From assembly GCF_009177095.1 (NCBI RefSeq), contig NZ_AP021861.1, forward strand, positions 4,632,501 to 4,696,500: 64,000 nucleotides of DNA, written 5' to 3'. This stretch comes from Lacipirellula parvula (GTDB taxonomy: Bacteria > Planctomycetota > Planctomycetia > Pirellulales > Lacipirellulaceae). Under the pieces are notes generated by a model that did not search any database, had not been told where the DNA came from, and saw only the letters and a list, made by a program, of their open reading frames with translations. This document shows, piece after piece, positions 41,865 to 50,842 of the stretch; position 1 is the stretch's first letter; every line of letters begins with the position of its first letter. The translations under genes were made by a program, and so were the position numbers.

Positions 41865-42518
41865 ATGATTTGGCTCGACGCAACCCAACGCCATCACCTG
41901 CTTCGCATGGAGCCCGACGACAGCGTCATCGCATGGCGCATCAGGCTGCGTGCCCATACGGCTCTTGAGCTGATCGACAATGGCCCCGAGTCGTTCGTTG
42001 TCGGCCGCATGCTCGCCGACGAGATCCGTCGCCATGAAGTGACCGAATGGGGCGAGGAAGCATGGGACGTGGCCGACGCTGACAGCCAGGGCTGGGCTGA
42101 TCTCTACAACTCGTTCCTTAATGCCGACGGCGATTTTGGTGTAGACGAACTCGATACCCTAGCGGACCCGATCGTCTTCCTTTACCGCTTCGACGTGCAC
42201 CCTGACTTCGCCAACTGGAAGATGGCGGCACTGGACGCCTTTTGCCGGCTCTTTTCGACAGACGCGATCATCGTCGCTCTCTACCGCCAGGCGGAGTTGT
42301 CGCTAGAAGAGTTTAAGGCCGTTGGTTTCAACGTCTGGGAAGGCGTTGGGATCGAGCCGCCGATGGAAGCTCGCGAGATCCACGAGACTGCGGTCTGGAT
42401 GTTAAGGGACAATAGCCTGATGACACCGCTGGCCGTGACGGACTACCCAAAGGAATGCCCGGACGCGACGCGTGAGCACCAGCGATGGGTGAGGGCGCTA
42501 AGTGAGAGGCAGGGCTAG
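41865..42518 (+). CDS. hypothetical protein (217 aa)
   Basis: It starts at ATG 41865 without an obvious ribosome site. It is an acidic soluble protein rich in Asp, Glu, Trp and Leu (WGEEAWDVADADSQGWADLY; IVFLYRFDVHPDFANWKMAALDAFCRLF). No catalytic motif can be recognised. It lies upstream of the HNH/HEPN-like pair on the same strand, 61 bp from it, so it could be part of the same unit. Confidence 0.6.
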   Translation: MIWLDATQRHHLLRMEPDDSVIAWRIRLRAHTALELIDNGPESFVVGRMLADEIRRHEVTEWGEEAWDVADADSQGWADLYNSFLNADGDFGVDELDTLADPIVFLYRFDVHPDFANWKMAALDAFCRLFSTDAIIVALYRQAELSLEEFKAVGFNVWEGVGIEPPMEAREIHETAVWMLRDNSLMTPLAVTDYPKECPDATREHQRWVRALSERQG

Positions 42519-42579
42519 GCGCGGCGGGTCCCGCTGGCTGGAGCAGCATGGGCCTTGGCGTGAGTGAGGGACAGTAGTA

Positions 42580-43275
42580 ATGGCGCGGGGGAAGAAGGGA
42601 AAGCGAGCCGAGATTTGCGTATACTGCGATCGAGTTGCAGTCACTCGAGATCACGTGCCTCCCAAAGCCATATTCCCTAAGCCGCACCCCAGCACGCTTG
42701 TATCAGTTCCTTGCTGTCGAGCTTGCAATCAAGCATTCTCGGCGGACGACCAGTACTTCAGCGTCACTGTGCCGACCAGGCATGACGTTGAGGGAAACGA
42801 AGGCGCGTTACAAGTCATGCAAACCGGCCTCCGTGGTCTATTCAGGCCGGAAGCGAAGGGCTTTCGCACTGCAATCCTATCGAGATTGGAGACGGTCAAT
42901 CTCGTAACACCATCGGGAATTTTTCTAGGTGAAGGGCTCAGAACTGAGGTCGACTACGAACGTCTTGACCGCGTTGTTCGAAGAACCGTCCGCGGGTTGT
43001 ATTTTCGCGAATATCACGCGCGACTGCCGAAAACAACTCAAATTTCCGCCATGATTGACTCTTCATTCAACGAGGCAGAGGTAGCCGCAAGGAATGGGCG
43101 CGATAGAGTTGTCGATTGGCTCCGGGAGTGTCCTCCAAGGGTGATTCAAGCCGGCGTCTTTCATTACTGGCATCGCCTAGATAATGACTCCCCGGAGAAC
43201 GGCGCCTGGCTGTTGGTGTTCTACGACCGAGTCTGGTATTTAGTGACGACGGCTTCCAGTGAGCGAAAACAGTAA
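42580..43275 (+). CDS. HNH-type endonuclease, partner of a HEPN-like gene
   Basis: This 231-residue protein starts at ATG 42580, with a GAGGGA ribosome-like site upstream. Its N-terminus has a zinc-stabilised HNH-like fold: CVYCDRVAVTRDHVPPKAIF with Cys13, Cys16 and His25, then SVPCCRACNQAF with Cys46, Cys49 and Asn50. The remaining 170 residues form a strand/helix domain of unknown type that ends in an aromatic region (WLLVFYDRVWYLV). The final stop overlaps the start of the next gene (TAATG). This makes a probable two-gene operon; DNA cleavage is inferred from the HNH fold. Confidence 0.7.
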   Translation: MARGKKGKRAEICVYCDRVAVTRDHVPPKAIFPKPHPSTLVSVPCCRACNQAFSADDQYFSVTVPTRHDVEGNEGALQVMQTGLRGLFRPEAKGFRTAILSRLETVNLVTPSGIFLGEGLRTEVDYERLDRVVRRTVRGLYFREYHARLPKTTQISAMIDSSFNEAEVAARNGRDRVVDWLRECPPRVIQAGVFHYWHRLDNDSPENGAWLLVFYDRVWYLVTTASSERKQ

Positions 43276-44294
43276 TGCCTAATGACCATTCAGCGCCGGA
43301 TCGATTCGTGATCCGCCGTAGCTTTTCATCGGAAAAAGACTTCGTTATCGAACTAACGAAAGAAGAGTTCACATCGCTCCACGCGGCAAAGAAAGGCGTC
43401 TTCGTTGCGCTGGACGTCGAAGAGAAGTACAGCTATATCGTCGGCAATTTTCGCGAGTTTGAACTTGCTCTATTGGAACACTCCCTCGACGGCTTGCTTC
43501 GGTTCGAGACCGAATGGAGTCACTTGGCCGGAAACATCCATCGATTCAATCGCCTGCTCGTCAACTTCCTGACAGCGTGCCGGCTTTACCATGACCAAGT
43601 AGACCGAGAGATATGTCAGATCTTTGGGCATGAGTCATCTGAACGTGCAAAGCTGAAAGCGGCTCGCAACGAAGAATTTGACGCTAGTGCGTCGTACAGA
43701 GTCATGGAGGGCCTGCGCAACTACCTCCAGCATCGCGGATTGCCTCTGCGTCGGGTCAACATGGATATGTTCCGAAACCCTGACGCTCCGTCTGACACCG
43801 AATGGAGGTCAATTCCGTACCTTGATGGTCCTGCGCTTGTGGCGGACGGGGGCTTCAAAAAGCAAATCGCCGATGATCTAACATCGCTGGGCAAGCGTGT
43901 AGATGTGCGCCGACTTACACGTGATTACTTTCAGTCGATGGCTCGCATTCACCAGCTCGTGCGATCTCTAATCAAGAGCCAAGTAACTATTTGGGTCGAA
44001 GAGGTGCTAAGGGGGTTACAGCGTTACGAAGATAAATATCAGCACCGGAAGCACGTTGAGGTAGCGTCGCTCGCGGACGGTAAGTTGGTCGAGCGGTTTG
44101 CCATCTTTGAGGAGCCAATCAAAGAACTCAATTCTCTCAATAAAACACTAACTGCAGCCGCAAACATATCTGAGCACTTCGTCAGCAGCCGCCTGTGCCG
44201 ATCTGGGCCGAGCGTTGAGGAGATTGAAAGAATCGCTGATGAGCGACGATGGGAGCAACTCCACCGTTGGCACGGAAATTTAGGCACGGATTAA
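43275..44294 (+). CDS. HEPN-like protein coupled to the HNH gene
   Basis: This 339-residue protein starts at ATG 43275, overlapping the previous stop. It is mainly helical (LLVNFLTACRLYHDQVDREICQ; IWVEEVLRGLQRYEDKY). It contains Arg148-Asn-Tyr-Leu-Gln-His153, an R-x4-H motif as in HEPN ribonuclease domains, within MEGLRNYLQHRG. HEPN proteins are often toxins in defence and toxin-antitoxin systems; one R-x4-H motif is weak evidence. The fusion-like coupling to an HNH nuclease and the mobile-element setting favour a defence role, but there is no sign of an antitoxin. Confidence 0.5.
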   Translation: MPNDHSAPDRFVIRRSFSSEKDFVIELTKEEFTSLHAAKKGVFVALDVEEKYSYIVGNFREFELALLEHSLDGLLRFETEWSHLAGNIHRFNRLLVNFLTACRLYHDQVDREICQIFGHESSERAKLKAARNEEFDASASYRVMEGLRNYLQHRGLPLRRVNMDMFRNPDAPSDTEWRSIPYLDGPALVADGGFKKQIADDLTSLGKRVDVRRLTRDYFQSMARIHQLVRSLIKSQVTIWVEEVLRGLQRYEDKYQHRKHVEVASLADGKLVERFAIFEEPIKELNSLNKTLTAAANISEHFVSSRLCRSGPSVEEIERIADERRWEQLHRWHGNLGTD

Positions 44295-44482
44295 CACGCC
44301 GGCGGTAGCGAAACGAGTAACGACGAGTTTGGGGTTGCGGTTGAACAGCAAGTTTCTTGTGCAAATCGCCTGATCATCAATCAGGTGGCCGACCATTCGC
44401 TCGGCAGTCAACAACTATTCGTGAAGAGACGCAAAATTCTTTTTAAGGATTAAGCCACCCCCTCTGTCCAGAAGGAATTGAA

Positions 44483-46420
44483 ATGGAATCCGGAGCGTCC
44501 GCCAACAACACGGGTAATCCCATAGGTGGGGGTGAAGGCTACACACGACGCGTAGACCCTGCTCAATCGCAGGTGGTACGGACGTTAGATGAACTCGCAG
44601 ACGCTCTGCATGCGGCCGATGGCACGCCGCAGATCATTTACGTCGATGATGCAGCAACAATCGAAATCCCTTGGGCGCTAAAAATTCCAGCCAACGTCAC
44701 CCTAGCTAGCGGACGTGGACTGAATAACTCGAAGGGAGCTTTGCTGACTCGCACGCACGACTTAGAAGACAAGCAGCTTCTTATTGTTGATGGCCCCAGT
44801 GTTCGAATCACTGGTATTCGCGTTTGGGGCAGGGATGAGAAAACTGCAGAGTCGCCACGCTCGCGGATTGGGGTTATTAACCAAGAATACGACCGTTTGG
44901 AGATAGACAACTGTGAACTTTACGGTTGGACACATGCAGCGATCTTTCTCGGCGGTTTGGATACGATTGGGCCGACAGCCAGCGCTGAGATTCACCATTG
45001 CCACATCCACCACAACCAGAAAGATGGCAACGGTTACGGAATCGCCCACAGCAAAGCGCAATCGATCATCGTAGCAAATCGTTTTGAACGAAACCGACAT
45101 CACATCCAATCAACTGGAACGGCTGGGTCAAATTACACTGCTTCCTTTAACACGTTCCACGCCCGTGGACACAAGACCAATTCCACTGCATGTGACGTGC
45201 ATGGCGGGTACGACCGACGAGACCAGTCCGATCAAGCCGGCGACCAGTTCGCAATTCAATACAACGATTTCAATGTCCCGAATAGTGATTCCGAACCCGG
45301 TGATACGCCGCTGCCGTCAGCGGCGTTCTACCCGCGCGGCAGGCCAAGCAGTGGAGCAGTGTTCTCGAATAATGCCTGCTATGGGTATCGTCAACCTGAG
45401 GATGCAATTCGACAGCGATTTCATTTTGGGAACGTTGAAGCTTACAGGAACGAGTTCAACTCACTTAAGCCAGGTTGGTTCGTATCTTGGGGAGGGCGAA
45501 GTCCCTGGCTTCGCATTTTCACACCTGGTGATAATCTCGTTGATCCTGGGCAAGCTGCATTCGGCCGGTTTGCGTCCTTTCCTGACCGTCGTCCAAATTG
45601 TCAACTATTTGTACGTGGCGAGCGCGTGTCATCTAGTAGCGAGGCGCACTACTGGTGGTGCCTGAGATTTCGTCCCGATTCAGGTGCGTTTGACGATCGC
45701 ATCAGGTTAGATCTCCACAGTTCGCCTTACCCGGTAGCCGATTTTCTTTTTGGCGACTTCATGGCCGCGGGGTCCACGGGGATACTCAAACTACAAAATG
45801 ATCGTTTCTATATCACGACGTCATTGAGGCAATGGGATTATGTCAGCCCCGTAGGATTCTCTGTGGGAGTAGATCGCTCCCAGCTTCAAGTCGCTAACGT
45901 CGACCTTGATGGGTACACGCGGGTCGTGAAAACGGAGCCTAATTCCACAAACGGCTGCACAAAGATCATGACCTGGAGTTCCGACAACACAGCCGCAGAC
46001 GGGCCTCGAAATGACTCACAGTGGAAACTGCTTTTCGAAGATCCGTCGCTTCCGAGCATCAATGACATTGCGTTTGCGGATTGGTACGGAGATCGCATAT
46101 CGCATGCAATGTGGTCGGACGGGAACGAATGGAAGGCGCACTGGTCTACACGGCCTAGCAGCAAGACGGCCACCCTCAAAAAATGGGATCGGCCGTATCC
46201 GCTTAGCGATTTAGGCGTCGGACGCTTTTTCCACGACCGGATCGCAGACGTATTCAGGATAGATGGAAATGACTGGCTTGTTTCTCGTGGTGCACGCGAG
46301 GACTGGATTAAGATCAACACTGTCCATGCGACTTACAAACCGTCGGATTTTTATTTTGTGGATTTGGACGGCGACGGGATAACTGATATTCTTCGCTTTG
46401 GAATCGATGAGCGGATCTAG
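44483..46420 (+). CDS. right-handed beta-helix protein with FG-GAP-like C-terminal repeat
   Basis: This 645-residue protein starts at ATG 44483, with GAAGGA upstream. The region about 70-290 has beta-helix coils with the rhythm of pectate-lyase-like proteins (IITGIRV-type strands; EIHHCHIHHNQKDGNGYG; IVANRFERNRHHIQSTGTAGSNY). The C-terminal part is Asp/Asn/Gly-rich, with a DLDGDGITDILRFG unit typical of FG-GAP/VCBS repeats. It has no N-terminal signal peptide, so export would need another route or the start is wrong. Its likely role is polysaccharide binding or depolymerisation, perhaps phage or surface related, by fold only. Confidence 0.65.
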   Translation: MESGASANNTGNPIGGGEGYTRRVDPAQSQVVRTLDELADALHAADGTPQIIYVDDAATIEIPWALKIPANVTLASGRGLNNSKGALLTRTHDLEDKQLLIVDGPSVRITGIRVWGRDEKTAESPRSRIGVINQEYDRLEIDNCELYGWTHAAIFLGGLDTIGPTASAEIHHCHIHHNQKDGNGYGIAHSKAQSIIVANRFERNRHHIQSTGTAGSNYTASFNTFHARGHKTNSTACDVHGGYDRRDQSDQAGDQFAIQYNDFNVPNSDSEPGDTPLPSAAFYPRGRPSSGAVFSNNACYGYRQPEDAIRQRFHFGNVEAYRNEFNSLKPGWFVSWGGRSPWLRIFTPGDNLVDPGQAAFGRFASFPDRRPNCQLFVRGERVSSSSEAHYWWCLRFRPDSGAFDDRIRLDLHSSPYPVADFLFGDFMAAGSTGILKLQNDRFYITTSLRQWDYVSPVGFSVGVDRSQLQVANVDLDGYTRVVKTEPNSTNGCTKIMTWSSDNTAADGPRNDSQWKLLFEDPSLPSINDIAFADWYGDRISHAMWSDGNEWKAHWSTRPSSKTATLKKWDRPYPLSDLGVGRFFHDRIADVFRIDGNDWLVSRGAREDWIKINTVHATYKPSDFYFVDLDGDGITDILRFGIDERI

Positions 46421-46548
46421 TGAGGCGGGTCGCCGCAAGGCGGAGATTACGCTGCCAAGTATCATTCGAGGTAGCGTGGTCGATAAATCCTGAATATATC
46501 GTGGCGCTATTTAATCCTCGACACCTGATTCGGTGTCAGGCGACCAGC

Positions 46549-46587
46549 AAAAAAACGCCCCGCGCGATTCGCGACGTCGGCGGGGCG
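46549..46587 (-). terminator. minus-strand terminator-like hairpin
   Basis: On the minus strand a gcgcggggcg / cgccccgc-type stem (46556-46563 and 46580-46587) is followed by seven T (46549-46555). It lies about 300 bp beyond the end of the 46893-47516 gene. It is oriented to end minus-strand transcripts rather than the beta-helix gene. Confidence 0.5.
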
Positions 46588-46647
46588 AGTAAGATGTCAA
46601 AGAGCGTCAGGCCGGGACCGCCGGCCGCGGGCTGCGAGGATCAAGCT

Positions 46648-46896
46648 ATGTCGACTGTGCCGCCGCCAGTTCAGCCTGCCACGCGTGTCGTCCTGATCGA
46701 CGGCGACATGCCGTGGCGTTCGGTGTTTCAGCTGACTTGGAAGTTCTCGATCGCGTCGCTGGTGATCTGGACGGTTCTGCTGATTCCGATTCTCACGATT
46801 ACCAGCGCAGTGCAGTCGTGGCGCGACGCCGGCCGAAGAGCTGATCTTCAGCAGAAGATACGAGACATTGACGCGACGTTCAGGCTTGACCGTTAG
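46648..46896 (+). CDS. small single-span membrane protein (82 aa)
   Basis: It starts at ATG 46648 with GAGGA 7 nt upstream; an upstream ATG (46594) is less likely. It has one membrane segment (FSIASLVIWTVLLIPILTIT) and a charged helical C-terminus (DLQQKIRDIDATFRLDR). It is probably inner-membrane. Its stop overlaps the convergent minus-strand gene by 4 bp. The family is unknown. Confidence 0.6.
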   Translation: MSTVPPPVQPATRVVLIDGDMPWRSVFQLTWKFSIASLVIWTVLLIPILTITSAVQSWRDAGRRADLQQKIRDIDATFRLDR

Positions 46897-47516
46897 TATC
46901 CAACCATCAACGCCATCTGAATCTCTGCCATCGCCGCGTTGTTCAACTTCAGTGTTTCGATCATCGAGTTAATCAGGTCGATCTGCTCCTTCTTAAATTC
47001 GCTGAACGCCTTCTGAAGCTCCTTCTTCTCGTCTTCAAGTTTGGCGATTGCTTCGGTGCTCGAGAGCCCCTTGGTAAGTTCTTTGAGGGCGGCGGTCATC
47101 TCCTGAACGGCAGTCGCCGCCTCCTTCATCGCACCACCATCACCGCCAAGGAACGTGTTACTGTCGATGCCTAGCGAGTCGAATCGCTTGGCGTTGATCT
47201 TGTCTGCCTCGCGTCGACCTCGATCACCGCCGTTTCGTTGCAGGGCTTCCATCTCGAACGGATTCAAATCGACGCCCGACTTAAGCTTCATGTCGATGTC
47301 TTTGAGTTGGTCAACTTCCATCGGTGACAGCGCGCCGATCTGAGCCTTGAACGACTGAAGCTTCCGTTCCTCCAACTGCAGCTGCCGCTCAGCGTTTGCC
47401 AGCATCTTCTCTTGCTGCTGAATAGCTTCAATAGCCGCGTCGCGCTCTGCCATTCGAGCTCGCGCGATCTCTTGCCGCAGGTTGATCTCTTCCTGGAGGT
47501 CGCCAATTATCGACAT
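46893..47516 (-). CDS. coiled-coil protein resembling a tape-measure C-terminus
   Basis: This 207-residue protein starts at ATG 47516. Long coiled coil lies at 1-75 (AIEAIQQQEKMLANAERQLQ) and 140-195. The middle reads FKAQIGALSPMEVDQLKDIDMKLKSG with FEMEALQRNGGDRGRREADK, a pattern I associate with the C-terminal region of planctomycete tail tape-measure proteins. It could be a truncated copy of such a gene. There is no signal peptide. The spacing to the upstream recombinase remnant on the same strand is 20 bp, so the two are probably one transcript. Confidence 0.5.
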   Translation of the reverse strand: MSIIGDLQEEINLRQEIARARMAERDAAIEAIQQQEKMLANAERQLQLEERKLQSFKAQIGALSPMEVDQLKDIDMKLKSGVDLNPFEMEALQRNGGDRGRREADKINAKRFDSLGIDSNTFLGGDGGAMKEAATAVQEMTAALKELTKGLSSTEAIAKLEDEKKELQKAFSEFKKEQIDLINSMIETLKLNNAAMAEIQMALMVGY

Positions 47517-47536
47517 ACCTTTCCGGTTCTCAGATT

Positions 47537-48430
47537 CTAGAATCTCAGCCGCTGCAGCTGGGGCCGATGGATCAGAGAAGGCATTGTCGCGGGCATGCGC
47601 ACCTTGAAGTCCCAGTCTGGGTCGTCGATGTGGAATCCGTCACTCGCCCCATAGAGCCCGATCTTCATCGTCTTACACATTCCGGCGAGCTTCCATGCTT
47701 CTAGATCATTGCGGCTCGCGCGGTCGAAATCGTCGATGATGATTGCTTCGAGCCGTAAGGCTTTGATGCGAACAATCTTCAGCAGATTCTCGAATCCCTG
47801 ACGGTGGCCTTGAGTGGCACGGCGACCGAAGTCAGCCACAATCAGCCCCCATGGAATAAATAGCCCTCGCGATTTTGCGAACGCAATAGCTTCACGCACC
47901 TGGTCTGCGATACTCTTGGGCTGCGAGTTGTGGTCACTGTAGCGGGGGTAGTTCGCCGCAATCTTTAGCCCAACTGTTGCTAGCCGATTCATCGCCTCAA
48001 CGTCAACTTTGCCGGTCATGTGCCGTTCTTTAAACTCGGCGACCATCGATCCGACAACCAAACTGCCAGCATGAGGGACGTAGCCGCTCGCTAAGTGCTC
48101 TGGCCACGCGGCAGCAGCTAGCCGGAGATATTCACGCGCCAGCGATTCAAGTTCGCTGTCCTCCGGTAGCCCTTGCTCTTCGCGGGCTTTGCGGTGCTTC
48201 CGAATCGGGCGAGGCAGAATGTCGTCTTCACGATCTGGCGATGAGCCGCCAAGCACTGCCGCGAGGACGAGCGCTAGCAGAACTCCCATCGCACGATGCG
48301 CCAAAAAGTTGTCCCGGTTTTGTCCCTGTTGCTGACCTCCACGACGGGATACAACCGGATTTAACGAGAGATGATGGTTACGGCGCAAACCGTTACCGGT
48401 ATCGACGTTAGGCCCGAAACTGTTCGCCAT
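47537..48430 (-). pseudogene. serine recombinase remnant
   Basis: From ATG 48430 the frame has 297 codons. The last 125 residues have the resolvase-like catalytic-domain pattern: REAIAFAKSRGLFIPWGLIVADF, then GHRQGFENLLKIVRIKALRLEAIIIDDFDRASRNDLEAWKL, then GLYGASDGF. A normal YxRxS nucleophile segment is not recognisable, and the expected C-terminal DNA-binding part is missing (the frame stops soon after). A hydrophobic stretch near residue 50 (GVLLALVLAAVLGG) is unusual. The start lies 29 bp left of the third tRNA-end copy. It is probably a decayed recombinase. Confidence 0.55.
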
Positions 48431-48458
48431 TAGGCGGTTACGAAAGCGAGGGGGGTAG

Positions 48459-48477
48459 AATCCCATGCCCTCCGCTT
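48459..48477. repeat. short third copy of the tRNA-Ser end
   Basis: The 19 bases aatcccatgccctccgctt match the T-arm/acceptor end of the tRNA at 21670-21688 with one substitution, which is the substitution of the second att copy. It is the candidate outer attachment site of element 2. Confidence 0.5.
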
Positions 48478-48776
48478 CGTTTCTTCGAGCGCTTCGTTGC
48501 AGCGCGTTGAGCTTCTCCCGCACGGTGAATGCGGTTTGGCGAACGGCCCCTTGGGTGTCGCCTCTCTTCTTACCCCGCCCCATAAGCAGCGACCCCATAA
48601 GCATCGACGGGCGGTAACGCATAGAAAGCTTGAGAAGCCGGCTTGGCGTCGTTTGAACTCGCCACGTCGATAACGTACCGGTACGCCAAACTGCGAATTG
48701 AGACTTACCGATTTTCCAACTACTATTTCCAAGGCGCCGTATTTTCTAAAAATATACATCCACCGGGGCTGATTTG

Positions 48777-49918
48777 ATGCCAGGCGAGCTAGTGACGCGA
48801 TACTGTCCTTCTTGCGAAGCTCGCGTGAAGGCTCTTGAGCAAGCGTTCTCGCAGCCGCGCAAGTGTCCGAAGTGCCAAACCGTCGTCACGTTTTTCGACT
48901 ATCCACGGGACGTCCGCGACGCCGTCCCCATCCGCCGGCGCCTGCTCAGACGGAGTGGTTTGATTACGCTCTTTACGCTTCTTTCGCGGTAGCGCCGCTC
49001 TTCCTGCTGATCGCGCTCGTTTGCCTCTTGTTCGGCATGGGCGATTTGGCGATGTTTCTGGGGGGGTTCTGCTTCGCCCTGGCGCTGCCGCTGACGCTGC
49101 GGTTCGGCCAGCTCAATGCGTCGCTGCTGCTGATGCGGCGGGAACGCGATGAACTTCGCGCCGACAACCTTCAGTTGCGCGATTCGGTCGCCGCCGCCGC
49201 TTCGCTGGCGAGTGGATTTCGCAAGAACTTCGATTCAGTGCTCAGCGACTACAAGGACGAAGTCCGCAAACGCTACGCGCGAGCGGAAGATCTGTTCGCC
49301 GCCGCGGAGGAGCGGCAGCAAACCGTCGACGCCCTGGGCAAGCGATTTCTCAAGGAAACGGTCGCCAACCTTAGCAGCCGGCTCACGGCCAACAATTTCA
49401 ATGCTTCGGCCGAACGGCTGCGCAAGACGATCGAGTTCTGCCGCAAGTCGCGTTTCGAGGTACCCGCCTCGCAGGAGCATCAACTCCTGGAAGAACGCGG
49501 CACTTCGTGCTTTACAACCGCATCAGCGTCGCGCTGGCGAACCTGAAGAACCTCGGCCGCGTCGGCGACGTCGACGAGATCCTCCGCTCGCAAGCCGAAA
49601 ACGACGAAGCGGCGCTCGAAACCAGCTACAGCGTCGTCGCCGGGTTCGTCTGGGCGATTCCGGTGCTCGGCTTCATCGGGACCGTGCAGGGGCTGTCGTC
49701 GTCCATCGGCGAATTCGGCGGCGTACTGCAATCGGCGGAGAATTTCGACGTCGTCACTTCGAAACTACGGAGCGTGACGGCTGGTCTGACAATGTCGTTC
49801 GAGACGACGCTCGTGGCGCTGGTGGCGGCCCTCTGCATCCAGCTGCTCCTGACGTTCATGAAGAAATCGGAGCAGGAATTTCTGGACGAGTGCACCCGCT
49901 ACTGCGTTTGCTGGCTTT
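48777..49918 (+). pseudogene. zinc-ribbon MotA/TolQ/ExbB-type proton-channel gene, two frameshifts
   Basis: The start region (ATG 48777) has a zinc ribbon (RYCPSCEARVKALEQAF, RKCPKCQTVVTFFDYP). After a -1 shift around 48900-48915 it continues in another frame with two membrane spans (APLFLLIALVCLLFGMGDLAMFLGGFCFALAL) and a coiled coil. After a second -1 shift near 49500 it continues as a MotA/ExbB domain (VVAGFVWAIPVLGFIGTVQGLSSSIGEF, LTMSFETTLVALVAALCIQLLLTF). The similarity stops near 49918. Such proteins form ion channels that power transport or motility. As read, the gene is broken, unless both shifts are errors. The foreign sequence after it is a recombinase remnant. Confidence 0.65.
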
Positions 49919-49970
49919 GTAATCACCCCAGAACCGACCAGTCTCGGCCTCGGTGGCGTAGGGGCTATGG

Positions 49971-50336
49971 CTACAGTCTTACTAACGCGTCGCCGACGGT
50001 GAGCAGGCAGCGTGTTTCATGCCATTCTACAGCGGCGGCTCTGATAGTCCCCAACCCGCAGTTTAGTTGGGTGGCAATCTCGTTCACTAGTAGGTCGTGC
50101 TGCCACGGTTCCATATTTTCGCTCATCAAGCGCTTGGCTGCACGTTGTTGAGCGACGCGATTTTGGAGCGATCTCCCATCTGGCCGCGACAGACCGTTGG
50201 CTTCACACCAGCGCTTTATCGCCTCGTCGACGACTGTATAACTACAGCGATACTTCCTTTCGATATCGCTGATCGATAACCGCGCGTCGAAATCCGACTT
50301 GATCTTCTCGGCTAAGAGTTCTTCTTGCGACGCCTC
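49971..50336 (-). pseudogene. C-terminal remnant of a serine recombinase
   Basis: On the minus strand, an open frame of about 120 codons without a start codon encodes a DNA-binding region: LSISDIERKYRCSYTVVDEA, then IKRWCEANGLSRPDGRS, then two further helix-turn-helix-like segments, ending at a TAG (49971-49973). The frame is cut at its 5' end by a TGA (50337-50339). The pattern resembles the C-terminal domain of planctomycete site-specific recombinases. It begins where the ExbB-like pseudogene loses its similarity, so an insertion and decay event is likely. Confidence 0.5.
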
Positions 50337-50339
50337 TCA

Positions 50340-50842
50340 GACGTCAAGTTCGATCTCGCGTACGTCATGGGTGAAGTCGTCTGCGGCAGCGGCGGGCTCA
50401 GCGCCGCGTTGAGGCCGACGTTAAATTCTAAGCGATGAAAAGTCGGCATTTGTCAAACGCTCGATTTCAAATACTTATAGGTACGAGAGTTGCGCAATGA
50501 GGCTCGCGAGAGTTCTCGTGGTTGACGTTTTCACGTCAGACGCCTCCAGCCGTTGAGTCGTTCAACGAGCGAACGGGAAGAGAGAACTCACGGGCACTCG
50601 TCACTGTCGAAGGGCCGACAAAGTACCGTGTAAAGAGCCTGCCCCTGTCATTGTGGTATATTGCCGGTGGAAATAGTAGTGCTTGTCGAATCCCGCAAAG
50701 CTCGCAGGTGGAAATACGTTTGAGCTCGCCGCGAGATGCATGCCGACATCGGGTAACCGTTAGACGTGAACGCTTTCCGAACGGCGCTGAAAAAACACGA
50801 GCTGCGCAACCATCTGACACGCTCAGAGACGCTTAGCCCAAT
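50340..50842. other. intergenic stretch before the efflux operon
   Basis: It probably includes the upstream end of the recombinase remnant and the promoter of the efflux operon. Open frames here on both strands lack supporting features. No convincing operator was seen. Confidence 0.45.

Larger units (their letters stand above)
37375..48477. mobile_element. integrative element 2, tandem to element 1 (about 11 kb, right end tentative)
   Basis: The left boundary is the second att copy, with an integrase gene immediately inside. The right boundary is placed at a 19-bp repeat of the tRNA end (48459-48477, with the same T-stem base as the second copy). Cargo is a small lipoprotein, several hypothetical genes, an HNH/HEPN-like pair, a beta-helix protein, a tape-measure-like fragment and a recombinase remnant. 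The short right repeat makes the exact right end uncertain. Confidence 0.5.
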
